Source: Batillaria attramentaria
Taxonomy: Eukaryota > Mollusca > Gastropoda > Batillariidae
Reading direction: 5' to 3'
Assembly: GCA_018292915.2 (NCBI GenBank)
Contig: JACVVK020000204.1
Span: forward strand, 155,001 to 219,000
DNA: 64,000 nucleotides
Under the pieces are notes generated by a model. It saw only the letters and a program-made list of their open reading frames with translations, was not told where the DNA came from and made no database searches. Below are positions 1-9,810 of this stretch, piece after piece (positions within the stretch are counted from its first letter, which is position 1; each line of letters opens with the position of its first letter). The translations under genes were made by a program, and so were the position numbers.

Positions 1-72
1 AGCCATAGCAATGACAATGAGCAGCTCATGATCTAGGACACCCAAAAATTAAAGAGATCCTTTTTAAACGAT

Positions 73-74
<2 letters not shown>

Positions 75-134
<60 letters not shown>
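75..134. repeat. (GA)n microsatellite
   Basis: About 28 uninterrupted GA units, followed by a purine-rich edge. A second short GA run lies at 311-330. No coding meaning; the Ser-Leu frame on the minus strand is only the microsatellite translated. Confidence 0.95.
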
Positions 135-136
135 GT

Positions 137-310
137 GGGCGGGTGGGTGTGTTTTGGCGGTGTAACGTCCTTTTCCACCACATACGTGTGATATCAAAGA
201 CGGGTCAACGATGAAAAAGCCAGCAAAAATATTTGGCACCGCCAAGGATTCGAACTCACGACCCGAGCATTGGAAGTCCAACACTCTAACATTAGCTATC
301 CCGGCTTCCC
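137..310 (-). mobile_element. tRNA-derived SINE, copy 1
   Basis: On the minus strand this reads as a degraded tRNA-like head (box B close to GTTCGAATCC at about 247-256), then a body containing TTTGATATCA and GGACGTTA-like blocks, then a CACCC-rich tail at the 137-160 end. The same order is seen in the copies at 1.24, 7.4, 12.2, 13.5, 20.3 and 21.4 kb. The head is diverged near box A. No target-site duplication could be fixed because GA repeats flank both ends. Confidence 0.8.
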
Positions 311-330
311 GAGAGAGAGAGAGAGAGAGA

Positions 331-395
331 TGAAATGAAATGAAATGAAACGAAACGAAACTAAACTTTATTTGAAATGAAATGAAACTTTATTT
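331..395. repeat. (TGAAA)n pentamer array
   Basis: Repeated TGAAA/CGAAA units followed by CTTTATTTG. Such short A-rich arrays often mark the 3' tail of a non-LTR retroposon, here read from the minus strand, but no element body is recognisable beside it. Confidence 0.6.
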
Positions 396-446
396 GTCAA
401 CGGTAAATGGCATTGGTCCAGTGGTCCAGTTTTCATTCTTGCCATT

Positions 447-448
<2 letters not shown>

Positions 449-526
<78 letters not shown>
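449..526. repeat. (CA)n microsatellite
   Basis: 39 pure CA units. The overlapping Thr-His reading frame is an artefact. Confidence 0.97.
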
Positions 527-529
<3 letters not shown>

Positions 530-692
530 TATCTACGTCCGCTCACAGACAGGACATACAAAAGGATATAAGTGTCAAATGCAAGACACATGAGAGGTAA
601 AAGGCACAGTATATAAGCAACACACACACTATTCATGTACCAACATAACTGGTCAGAGAGAGAGAGAGAGAGAGAGAGATCCTGTATCTTAC

Positions 693-792
693 CTCTGAGA
701 GACGTTCAACATTAACTTCACTCCGTAGTCTTCCAGACACTCCACAGCACTGCCAACACCAGTGATGTCGTCCAAGCGTAGCCCCGGAGCTT
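693..792 (-). CDS. Candidate internal exon, gene not recognised
   Basis: On the minus strand the segment follows an acceptor (ATTCTTCACAG) and ends at a donor (CAGAG followed by GTAAGA). It is 100 bases long, starts in phase 1 and ends in phase 2. In this frame it encodes about 33 residues of ordinary composition, including ITGVGSAVECLEDYGVK and ending NVSQR; one of the other two frames has a stop and the other is also open but Cys/Trp/Arg-rich. I do not recognise the family. A second candidate exon lies about 360 bases upstream at 1154-1238, but its end phase (2) does not match the start phase here (1). Either a further exon lies between them, or one of the borders is wrong. No start codon or terminal exon is visible, so this would be an internal part of a gene running off the left edge. 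Confidence 0.45.
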
Positions 793-1153
793 CTGTGAAG
801 AATCTATATGGTAGGTCCATATATATATGATTCACCGACAGTGTCGTAAATGTAAACATTGCCCTAATATTGCATCTGATGTGCGCGCGCACCCGAAAGC
901 AACGACGAGCGAGCACGCACGCACGCACGCACTCGCGACATCGAGGCGAGGCGGTTGTTCCACCCAGTACATGTACCAGCAAAGAGAGAGAGAGAGAGAG
1001 AGAGACAGAAGAGCAGTGTCTCCCCCAGTATAAGCAGACTGTCAACCTCACTCTTCTCCAGACCAGTTCACATTGCGGCGGGTCTCCCTGAAGTGACCAT
1101 TAGCTCTGTTCATCTGTGACTCGCGACCCTTTACCTGTGTGGAGCCTACATAC

Positions 1154-1238
1154 CGGGGCTTGCTGAGGATTGGAAAGCGGTCCAGTTTGAGTTGGACGCC
1201 GCCTGCGGTCAGTACTCCATACTCCTTCTCCGTAAATT
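1154..1238 (-). CDS. Candidate internal exon abutting a SINE, gene not recognised
   Basis: Minus-strand open segment of 85 bases encoding EFTEKEYGVLTAGGVQLKLD and about nine more residues, ending at a donor (CCCCG followed by GTATGT). The upstream border would be CAG followed by AATTTACG. That sequence is also the target-site duplication of the SINE at 1242-1417, so the acceptor exists twice, once on each side of the SINE. The exon would start in phase 1 and end in phase 2. An alternative donor 26 bases downstream (CACAG, GTAAAG) would end it in phase 0. Residue composition looks like real protein, but I cannot name the family and there is no second line of evidence. Confidence 0.4.
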
Positions 1239-1428
1239 CTGGGGAAGCCGGGGTGGCCGAATGGTAGAGCGTTGGACTTCCAATGCTCTGGTCGTGAGTT
1301 CGAATCCCGGCTGGGGCCAAATATTTGTGCTGGCTTTTTCATCGTTACCTCGTCTTTGATATCACCCGTATGTGGTGAAAAAAGGACGTTAAACTCCCAA
1401 ACACCCACCCACCCACCCGTAAATTCTG
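1231..1428 (+). mobile_element. tRNA-derived SINE, copy 2, with perfect 11-bp target-site duplication
   Basis: The best-preserved copy. The direct repeat CGTAAATTCTG at 1231-1241 and 1418-1428 brackets a 176-bp body. The head is a tRNA-like sequence with box A (TGGCCGAATGG) and box B (GTTCGAATCCC). The body has GATATCACCCGTATGTGGTG and GGACGTTAAACTCC, and the tail is (CACC)n. The loop of the tRNA-like part reads CTTCCAA, which would place TCC at the anticodon position. A short perfect duplication means a recent LINE-driven insertion. It sits exactly at the upstream border of the candidate exon 1154-1238. Confidence 0.9.
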
Positions 1429-1647
1429 CCCCGGAACGGCCGGATTGCATTACAATGGCCAGACTGTCACAGTCAGCGCTTGTTGACTTCTCGCGCGTCG
1501 ATCAGGAACTCAAACTTCTTCAGGTTCCAATGACCACCTCGACTTCAACAAACTCGGACATTTCATGGCCTTATTGTAATTGTCATGCTCAGTTGATTAG
1601 TTCACACCCCGACTTGGAGTCTGAAGCCAGATATTTGCCTTGATGTC

Positions 1648-1850
1648 AGGCAGATTCAGTAGGACTTCGTAAGGAGGACTTCGTTGAGCAGCGTAACCCA
1701 TTTACATGTAAATTAGGCTCACACGGCAGGGGCCGCGAGCTGCTAACGCGCTGCGATTGGCTAATGGCACCCGTAACGTGCCTAATTTACATGCAAGTGG
1801 GTTACGCTGCTCAACGAAGTCCTCCGTACGAAATCCTACTAAATCTGCCT
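1648..1850. mobile_element. 203-bp palindromic MITE
   Basis: Ends are inverted copies about 70 bp long: AGGCAGATTCAGTAGGACTT at the left and its near-complement ending in AAATCTGCCT at the right. Both arms continue inward through GACTTCGTTGAGCAGCGTAA. The centre (1716-1770) is GC-rich and unpaired. There is no reading frame of note. The superfamily is unknown, and no clear duplication of the flanks is visible. Confidence 0.85.
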
Positions 1851-2088
1851 ATTCTATGCGTTGTCCCTTCGTTCACCTTGTTCGATGTCGCGTTTATTAA
1901 TCTGCGTTTACATTTTCCTCGTTGCCAATTATTGGAACTTCACTGGTGTCAGGTTAACACGGTGAAAAACGGCGTTAAATCCCTGAACAAATTTGCTGCT
2001 ACTATTCCCTCACACGTCTGTAGGTGAAGGCTTACAACGACATGCAGAGTATCTGATTACTGTCTGCAGTTATTGGTCCTTTTGTCGT

Positions 2089-2090
<2 letters not shown>

Positions 2091-2130
<40 letters not shown>
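2091..2130. repeat. (GA)n microsatellite
   Basis: About 20 GA units. The stretch before it, 1851-2090, holds no recognisable gene. Confidence 0.95.
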
Positions 2131-2131
<1 letters not shown>

Positions 2132-2206
2132 AGCGCTATACAAGTGCCGTTTATCATGTAATCTTGTGTGTCCCCACGTCTGGCACAGACGTACACATGT
2201 TCTGAC

Positions 2207-2208
<2 letters not shown>

Positions 2209-2239
<31 letters not shown>

Positions 2240-2286
2240 TGCTTTTATATGGCCAGCAGATGCTGGCTCAGAGCGCTCTACAATTA

Positions 2287-2290
<4 letters not shown>
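2209..2290 (-). mobile_element. LINE-like 3' tail with (ATT)n
   Basis: On the minus strand the sequence reads GTAGAGCGCTCTGAGCC, then AAAGCAATTT, then (ATT)n. This resembles the 3' end of the RT fragment at 57.3 kb in this window (AAAGCGCC, then an ATT tail). Only the tail is present, as expected of a strongly 5'-truncated copy. A (CA)n tract at 2294-2346 follows. Confidence 0.5.

Positions 2291-2293
<3 letters not shown>

Positions 2294-2346
<53 letters not shown>
2294..2346. repeat. (CA)n microsatellite
   Basis: About 26 CA units directly beside the LINE-like tail. Confidence 0.95.
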
Positions 2347-2349
<3 letters not shown>

Positions 2350-2479
2350 TAACTGAGCATCGTGTAGGCGCGTTATCCAGTTTCTTAAACTGGCTCAAAG
2401 TTCCGCGAGCTGAACCCAAACACGCACGCATTCTCTCACACACTGGCCATGGACACATGACAGTCACATGGTGCAAAGG

Positions 2480-2727
2480 GTCGGCTCAGCAATTTAATGA
2501 AAATTGCATTAATTTTCAAATTTGGTGGGCTAAACATTTCCAATGCAGAGGGAGATGGAGGCAGCCGGAGTACCCGGAGAGACCCCCCCCCCCCCCCCCG
2601 AAGATAGGCCCGAGTGAATGGGACCACGTACGTGAAGGACAAATTCTTTGCCCCGAGTGGGACTCGAACCTGACCTCTCGCATTGGTGACGAAGTCTCGT
2701 AACCACTAGACCACCGACCCCTCCGAT
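2480..2727 (-). mobile_element. Second tRNA-headed SINE family
   Basis: Minus-strand head at about 2645-2722 has a tRNA-like layout: box A-like TGGTCTAGTGG, box B GGTTCGAGTCC, and acceptor-like ends GGGTCGG and CCCACTCGGGG. The body carries a poly-C/poly-G run at 2583-2600 and extends to about 2480. Head and body differ from the other SINE family in the window. The head is followed directly by SINE body, so it is not a free tRNA gene. Confidence 0.65.
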
Positions 2728-2891
2728 GATGATGATGATGATGACGACGACGACCTGATGTAGCACACGCTTCCACCCTCACTGAGTGCTCACGTTTAGG
2801 GACAGGCTTGTGAAAGAAAGTCAAAAGAAAAAAAAAAACGAGACTACTTTCCATTCCTGAACTGCACGTAAGCATTCGTCGCTGTGCATAG

Positions 2892-3341
2892 GGCTGCAGG
2901 GGCGCCGGAACGGGGGGGGCAGGGGGGGGCACCTGCCCCCCCTGTACCCAAGCAGGGGGGGGGGGGGCAAGAGCATGTTTTTGCCCCCCCTGGAAAATCA
3001 GGTGACTATGGCAAGGGGGGGGGGGGCAAAGCCATGGTCTTGCCCCCCCTTCCCCTACCTCTCCCCCTACCCCTCTTAGTGCTCTCTCCCTCATCCCACC
3101 CAACAGAGAACTTCTGTTTTTGCGGACCGAAGGCTGTCCGCTCCTTTGATTGCCCCCCCCCCCCCCCCTCCGCTTTTCACTTTTTTCGGGCAACGTCCTG
3201 GTTCGTAAAGGTTTTTTGTCTACGCAGCATTTGATCCCCCCCCCCCCCCCCCCGCTTTTCACTTTCTTCGGGCAACGTTCCCCCCTCCGAGATTCTGCCC
3301 CCCCCCCCCTCCCCCCAACATCTTCCGGCGCCCCTGGGCTG
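2892..3341. mobile_element. 440-bp TIR element with 5-bp target duplication
   Basis: Perfect 14-bp inverted ends, CAGGGGCGCCGGAA at 2897-2910 and its complement at 3323-3336, are bracketed by GGCTG at 2892-2896 and 3337-3341. The interior is made of long G and C runs separated by TTTTGCCCCCCC-like blocks that are themselves partly inverted. The CAGGGG start is common in hAT-like elements, but the duplication here is 5 rather than 8 bp, so I do not assign a superfamily. The Pro-rich and Gly-rich frames here come from the homopolymers. Confidence 0.75.
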
Positions 3342-3609
3342 TTACATTTTCCGACACAGAAGTATGGCTGTGCGGAAGAGCAGTTTCTGCAAATGCACAC
3401 CCACTTCTTTACGTTCCCAAATTGTACACAAACCGGCTGTTGCTGAGGTAGTTGTCCATGTACGTACATATCTCGATGTTTTACGACAGAATTATATGGT
3501 TGTACGAACAGAAAGCATGTCTTACGCGAAGTGCATGCTGTCGAGTGCGAAGGAGCAGATTCTGCACATTTGAGGGTTCCCTGCACAACGTGCTATATAA
3601 CCACAACGT

Positions 3610-3654
3610 GCTCTCTCTCACTCTCTCTCTCTCTCTGTATCGACATAAAACGTG

Positions 3655-3684
<30 letters not shown>
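3610..3684. repeat. (CT)n tracts with a duplicated spacer
   Basis: Two CT arrays, each followed by CTGTATCGACATAA, make a short direct duplication of array plus spacer. Bases 3342-3609 and 3685-3900 hold no recognisable gene. Confidence 0.85.
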
Positions 3685-3685
<1 letters not shown>

Positions 3686-3939
3686 TATCGACATAACCTT
3701 CGTTTCGAAATGCACACGCACATGCACATGCTGCCGTGGCTGAGCAACTTTCCAGCAGCACGCACACTGCAAACAGTTTAATGAGCAGAAAATCAAACTC
3801 GGCACGTGAAGCCACAAAAAAGTGACTGCCGCAAAATAACACTTGGATAAAACGAGTGTTTAAAGGTCTGCAATCTTAACAAAAAGCCGCAAACATTGTG
3901 ATTTGCAAAAACTGCGACTGTGCATAATGCAGACATCTC

Positions 3940-4205
3940 TGTTACAGTCGCAGAGTTGTCAGCGCTTCGGAGACCCTTATAAGACCAGAGCGTGAGTTTG
4001 CGGTGACTTTATTGTGATTTTGATCAGTGAGCGAGTCAGATCGCTACGGCGTCTAGCGGGTTTTGTGTGCTGCACGAGAAAACTAGTCACTGCGATCTCT
4101 CTCGCTCAGTTACAAAACGCAAACTGAGCTGTGAAATCAGGCTGCCCGTTGCTTTTATAGGAGTTTCGGAGACGCTGAAAACTCTGTAACTGTGACAGAG
4201 ATGAC
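3940..4205. mobile_element. Partial palindromic foldback copy (same family as 6417-6813)
   Basis: The left arm has TTACAGTCGCAGAGTTGTCAG and CAGCGCTTCGGAGA; the right arm has the complement (TCGGAGACGCTGAAAACTCT, TGTAACTGTGACAGAG). The inner arms carry TCAGTGAGCGAG and CTCGCTCAG. The outer arms seen at 6.4 and 6.8 kb are missing or too diverged here. Confidence 0.7.
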
Positions 4206-4282
4206 TATGCATTAATTTTTGCACAGTCGGAGAGTTTTTGGTTTTTTTTCCTTTTTAACACACTGTTTGCGACTTTCCGTTG

Positions 4283-5335
4283 AGGCTAGATGTCTTTGAG
4301 CCCCCGTGTCATTGGGCCCCCGTGTCATTGGGCCCCCGTGTTATTGGGCCCCCGTGTCATTGGGCCCCCGTCTCTTTGGCTCCCGTCTCTTTGGGCCCCC
4401 ATTTTTCAGTTACTATGTAGACGTTTCTCAAGCTAAGAAACTTTGTGACCCTGGCAGGTATGAAATGTGCAAGCTCCAGAAAAAAGTATTTCTGCAAAAA
4501 AGGTTTTTCCGCGAAAAAAGTAAAAGCAGTTTTTTCGCGAAAAAGCACCCGTCAGTTTTTTCGCGAAAAAACAGGGCGGTGTTTTTATCACACAAAAAAT
4601 GACGGCGTTTTTTCGCGAAAACCTAACTGAGTTGGCTAGTTTTTTTTTTTTTTTTTTTTTGGGGGGGGGGGGGGGGGTTGGTGTTTTTTTTTTTTTCGCC
4701 AAAAAAACGGACACCAACTTCTGCAGAAAAAAGTGCGACAGGTTTTTTTTTTGTTTTGTTTTTTTTCGCGGAAAGATTGAAGCGGTTTTGTCGCGAAAAA
4801 AACGTATTTTTCGCGAAAATTTTTGTCTGTTGCGACTGAATTTTGTCTGCTTTCGCCAATCATAGAACTGACCCACGTTTGAACTTCAGGCACGATCACG
4901 TGCAAAAGTCCGAATAAGTCAGTAAAACTATTCTTAGAGCGGCATAGGCTAGATCCCCGATCGCGCACGAGTGCCGGCGCCCAGACTGCCTTCTTGATCG
5001 TGCCTGAAGTTCAAACGCGGGTCAGTTCGACTCCTGCTATTTTCTTCCTGTTTTGCATTAATAATGTACCATGCACTCAAAATTCATCCTTCTGGAGCTT
5101 GCACATTTCATACCTGCCAGGTTCACAAAAGTTTCTTAGCTTGAAAAACGTCTACAATCGGTAACTGAAAATGGGGGCCCAAAGAGACGGGGGCCCAAAG
5201 AGACGGGGGCCCAAAGAGACGGGGGCCCAATGACACGGGGGCCCAATGACACGGGGGCTCAAAGACATCATCCCGTTTTCTTACTAGTGTGGGGGCCCAA
5301 TGACACGGGGGCCCAATGACACGGGGGCTCAAAGA
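4283..5335. mobile_element. About 1.05-kb foldback element with repeat-built ends
   Basis: Both ends consist of GGGCCCCCGTGTCATT-type units in opposite orientation (4298-4400 and 5170-5330). They continue inward through a single-copy arm (CTTTGTGACCCTGGCAGGTA at 4440 and its complement near 5110-5135). A second inverted pair lies inside (GAACTTCAGGCACGATCA at 4880 and its complement near 4995). The left half holds at least eight small palindromes of the type TTTTTTCGCGAAAA. The right end has an extra partial duplication (5280-5335). There is no transposase frame, so it must be non-autonomous. Confidence 0.75.
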
Positions 5336-5394
5336 CAAAACCCCTCCGTGGACATTGCAGACCTTCAAAGTCTCAGTATGTCTGTCAGGCACAT

Positions 5395-5700
5395 ATTCCA
5401 ACGCTTGGGAAAACTTTTCATCGGATGCGATTAATCCGTGCATCAGTATCGGTCACTTGGGAGTTGGGACACACCATAGCATGTGAAACCATTGTCGTGA
5501 CTCTGGTTGACGTATATGTTGTTCGACGTACGTAGAAGCGTACCGCGTACTGAGCAGACGACGTACGTTATTTGGTTGCTGACTCAACACCAACTAGACA
5601 GCGAGGATTGGTGACCATTTTTAGCGGCTTTGTCGTATGGACGAGTAGTACATGCATGAGAGCATTAGGTCAAAGAAAGTCATAGTTCTCTATATCATAA
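5395..5700 (+). repeat. Dispersed direct repeat, copy 1
   Basis: About 300 bp shared in the same orientation with 9.81-10.13 kb, including GTGAAACCATTGT, GTACCGCGTACTGAGCAGAC and the GTCAAAGAAAGTCA end. Downstream of both copies lies a related block (GTCGCAG..GACCAAAAG at 6327 and 10370). The whole probably belongs to one larger element of unknown class. Confidence 0.7.
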
Positions 5701-5873
5701 TATGTGTGCACGTGTGTGTGTGTGTGTGCGCGCATGTGTTGTGTCTGTGTGTGAGTGCGTGTGTGTCAGGGTATGAGTGTGCATTGTGATATATTACTAT
5801 GAATTACTTTTACAGTGAAGGGTTGTAGTCCTGTCTTAATAGTGGCGTATTTAATGAGAGCATGGTAAATAGG

Positions 5874-6165
<292 letters not shown>

Positions 6166-6229
6166 GTTGTTGTGATATTACATATTTAACTACTGGGACA
6201 TGTTATATTGTCTATATGGTTGTTGTCTG

Positions 6230-6300
6230 TTTTTACGCCGCAACCGAATTGCCTCCTCTTGAGGACACTAAAGAATTTTGAATTGAACTGAATTGAATTT
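6230..6300 (+). mobile_element. LINE-like 3' tail, (TTGAA)n
   Basis: GAGGACACTAAAGAATTTTG is followed by an imperfect TTGAATTGAA array. This is the kind of tail left by 5'-truncated non-LTR elements. No element body is attached; the GT microsatellite lies directly upstream. Confidence 0.45.
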
Positions 6301-6416
6301 TCAGAAGTCGCAACGTCACTCTAATGGTCGCAGCGGCCAAAAGGAACGTCTATTCATTCAGGCTTTGAGCTTTGCAAGCGGCAGTTTTCCCCGTCACAAC
6401 TCGTTACAAACATAGA

Positions 6417-6813
6417 GCTTTTAAAGATCTAAGCTCCCAACAAAAAGCTTTCCGATGTGTGAAAAATTTTTACAGAGTCGACCGTGCAAACACAGTCAAC
6501 TCTGTCACAGTTGCAGAGTTTTCAGCGCTTCGGGGATCCTTTTAAAACCAGAGCACGAGCTTGCCGTGACATTATTTGGCTTTTGGTCAGTGAGCGAGAC
6601 ACACCGCTATGTTGAGTGCTGCGCGATCTTTCTCGCTCAGTGTCAAAACGGAAACTGAGCTGTGAAATCAGGCTGCCCTTGGCTTTTACTGGGGTTTCAG
6701 GGACGCTGAAAACTCTCCAACTGTGACAGAGTTGACTATGCTTGCACGGACGACTCTGTAAATGTTTTTCACACTTCGGAAAGCTTCTTATTGGGAGCTT
6801 AGATCTTTAAAAT
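6417..6813. mobile_element. 397-bp near-complete palindrome (foldback MITE)
   Basis: Outer ends are TTTAAAGATCTAAGCTCCCA and its complement ending ATCTTTAAA. The pairing runs inward through CTTTCCGA, GTGTGAAAAA, ACAGAGTCG, AACTCTGTCACAGTTG and CAGCGCTTC, so almost the entire element can fold into one hairpin. It has no coding frame. It shares its inner half with 3940-4205. The flanks show no obvious duplication. Confidence 0.85.
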
Positions 6814-7425
6814 ACAGTCAGGAAAGAGTGTCGCTAGTCATGAAGCCCCTTTCCTGTAATCGGGGGTCATAGATCCAACCATAGGCAAAAAATCAACACA
6901 TTAAGATCTCTTTGGTGGCTGGACAAATATTTTATATGATGATATGACAACTGACGCTGAATAACGCTCCATGAAAATGTACGCTTAAGCTCTACAAGCT
7001 ACAGTGCGTGGGTGCCTCAGTGGAAAATGTCCAACGCTAACACTGCGAGGTGAGGTTCGCCGTGCGCCATAGGGGATCCCATTCTTAACTTCAATCAAGC
7101 TGAGCTATTAACCATGATTGTAAAACTTAGGCACGCTGCAATTTTTCTTACATTAACCTGGCGTTTTCCTGTGCTAAGCCACCACGCAAAAGACGTAGCC
7201 AGCAAGAAGTTTGTTCGCTTGGATCCCTAACCCAGGATGTGACTTCCCTGATCACTCATGAGTTACCCGAACTATAGTGTCGCCAGCTGCATCACACACA
7301 GACCGCAAAGTTTATACGTAGTTTCAGCTGTGACGAATGTGCACATGTTGATGCACAGTTGAACGGTCATGGCCCTTGGCTAGCTCAGATATCGACACTT
7401 CACAGTCAGAGAGCAGAGAGGGGGT
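6814..7425. other. Stretch without recognisable gene
   Basis: Mixed composition, short frames only, no splice-bounded open segment that stands out, and no similarity to other parts of the window that I can see. Confidence 0.5.
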
Positions 7426-7572
7426 GGAGTGGGTGGGTGTTTGGGAGTTAAGCGCCCTTTTCCACAAATACGGGTGATATCAAAGTCGGGGCAACGATTA
7501 AGAAGCCAGTAGAAATATTTGGCCCCAGCCGGGATTCGAACTCACCACCCGAGCACTGGAAACCCAAAGCTT
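7426..7572 (-). mobile_element. tRNA-derived SINE, copy 3 (head truncated)
   Basis: Minus strand: box B region (GATTCGAACTCACC read on plus) at about 7532-7545, then TTTGATATCACCCGTATTTGTGG, the GGCGCTTAACTCCC block and a CACCC tail at 7426-7440. The box A half is missing, so it is a dead copy. Confidence 0.8.
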
Positions 7573-7589
7573 TACGTACAGTGCAAGCA

Positions 7590-7875
7590 TTTACATATGC
7601 TACACGCGTTTACACACACTACAAAGATTTTACATATATAACACTTATACGTACACTACAAACTTTTACATCTTCTGTACATTTTTACACACACTACAAA
7701 CTTTTACATATTCTGTACGCTGTTACACACACTACAAACTTTTACATATTCTGTACGCCGCTGTTACACACACTACAAACTTTTACAAATTCTGTTCACT
7801 TTTACACACACTACAAACTTTTACAAATTCTGTTCACTTTTACACACACTACAAACTTTTACATATTCAGTTCGC
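7590..7875 (+). repeat. Tandem repeat, about 30-bp unit, nine imperfect copies
   Basis: The unit is close to TTACACACACTACAAACTTT followed by TACATATTCTGTAC. Unit length varies by a few bases, so the open plus frame across it is accidental in part and I do not call a gene. Confidence 0.9.
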
Positions 7876-7879
7876 TCGG

Positions 7880-9700
7880 CAGCAGCGGATTCCCTCTGTT
7901 TTTACAAACTTGATCCCACCACCTCCCCTTTTACCCCACTTGGGTGCTATACGCATTTCAGTTCTCATCTTTTTTTTTCGTTTACCCTGCCTAATAGAAG
8001 CTCACTTAGATATGCCTACCTCAGTGCCTGCGCTTCTGTACCACATGCTAGTGGGACTAATTTGCCTTTGGTTTCAAATCTTTCCCGACCGGACTTCCGT
8101 GTCGCTTGTGTCGGGAATCTACTCTTGAGCTGTTTTCTGCGTAGTTACCGCCTTTTGCTGAAGTAGTTTGATTTGACTTAACTGCTCGGCTTTTTCTTTG
8201 TTTTCAGTATCTCAGTGTAGGTAGCGTGAGGCGGGTTCAGCCCCCAAAACAGTAATGGATTTCGCAATACTGCTTTTCTCCCAGAATCTTGGACTTGTAT
8301 GTTTTATTAAATCATTATTCTGGGATTTTGCTTTTCCCTTTTGTCAAATAAATTCACTGAACGTGGACAACTCCGCCAATAGCTGCCTCTCGGGTCGTGT
8401 TGTAGTTAGTGTAGGGTTTGGCTTGTGGTACCTTTACAGTGCGAACATGCAGTAGATTTTCTGGGACACTTAAAGTTTTCCCTGTCTCACGAATGCCAGA
8501 CATAAATAGTATACATTCAGGTCTGCAAGCTTACTTTTCTGAATCACTTTACGCCAACTGTTTCTTATGCTTGTGTAAGGCACCCTAAGTTGCTAGACGT
8601 TACGTTGCCTGGAGGGGGAATCAAGACACAACAATGTCGCTAACTAGGGTTGTTTTGGTAAGGACTCAAAAAGAGAAGGCGAACTACGTTTCAAGCAAAC
8701 GCGATTATGCTCAATGTGCTACACTCCCGCCAGGCAAAATTAAAATCAATGCTGAAATATTTTGTGGAGACTCCGCGTGCGTCAAGTGCAAAGTTGACTG
8801 AAGTCATTTGCGATGAAAAGCACGTGTCCATTTTGAATAAAGTAATACCTCCGGTACTTTGCTACAAATGGTTGGTAAACATGTCACAAAACCCAGGAAA
8901 GATTTCCGATAACAAAAGGAAATGGTAATTTTTCATGAGAGGCATAAATCTTCCTCGATCCAATGAAATAGAAAAACAGCTTTGATCATGCACTCCGTCT
9001 CCGATGCTAAATCTGTTAGCTGCATCTTCTTCACGCTAAGTACAAAACATATGACACAAATCTTTCCTAGCGCTTGCGGTGGCCAGGGGTCTCATGCATG
9101 ACAGGAGACTTAGCTTTAGAGACATTGCGTCTAGACTTTGTCTGGACTATCAGGTCAAACAATACAAATGCAGGAGGTCTCAAAATTCCTGAATATTCAA
9201 TATTAGCCTCAGGCACCACAGTCATACCTGAAGATTCTTCAATTTAGGAATAAAAATTACAATGCACAGACCATTCATGGGCACGCACCTGACAGAAGTT
9301 AAAAAAATGCATGTCTCCTATCCGTTGAGGCCTCACTGGAGTTATGCAAGTCTGCTTTCTGTTTAGGGCAGAAAGTCACGTACTTCACTCAAATCCGCTC
9401 GCGTCACCTCTACCACTCTTGTGCGCGAAAAGTTCCATCTTCACTGGCAGCTTGCCTCTTGTAGCACCCTCCTGGCATGTACTTTGCCCTACAAACTACA
9501 AAAATCACGTTTTTTCCCATGACAACGAGAATCTCTACAAATTAACACACCCTCCAAACATTGTTCTTCAAATAAACTCCAAACTGGACCCCACACACAA
9601 TGTGTGTTATTGCGCTTCATCAGCATGCGTGCAAGATTTGACTTATCATTAGTCCCCGTTTACACATCTCGCAATATTGTTTAAGTTCGGCCAAGCTAGT
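7880..9700. other. 1.8 kb without recognisable gene or repeat
   Basis: Single-copy-looking DNA with only short frames (the longest about 100 codons, at 9344-9652, with no domain I recognise). No splice-bounded candidate stood out. Confidence 0.5.
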
Positions 9701-9736
9701 CTCGGATTTAAAGTCTCAATACGCTTGTCAGGCATA

Positions 9737-9810
9737 GAACCACCACCACCACCACCACCACCACCACCACCACCACCACCACCACCACAACAACAACAAC
9801 AACAACAACG
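9737..9810. repeat. (CCA)n then (CAA)n trinucleotide arrays
   Basis: About 17 CCA units pass directly into seven CAA units. They translate as Pro then Gln, but no flanking coding evidence supports a protein. Confidence 0.95.

Noticed and set aside
1242..1320. Functional tRNA gene
   Set aside because: Box A and box B are present, but the same head is followed by the same SINE body and CACC tail at several sites with target-site duplications, so it is a SINE head. The same holds for 2645-2722.
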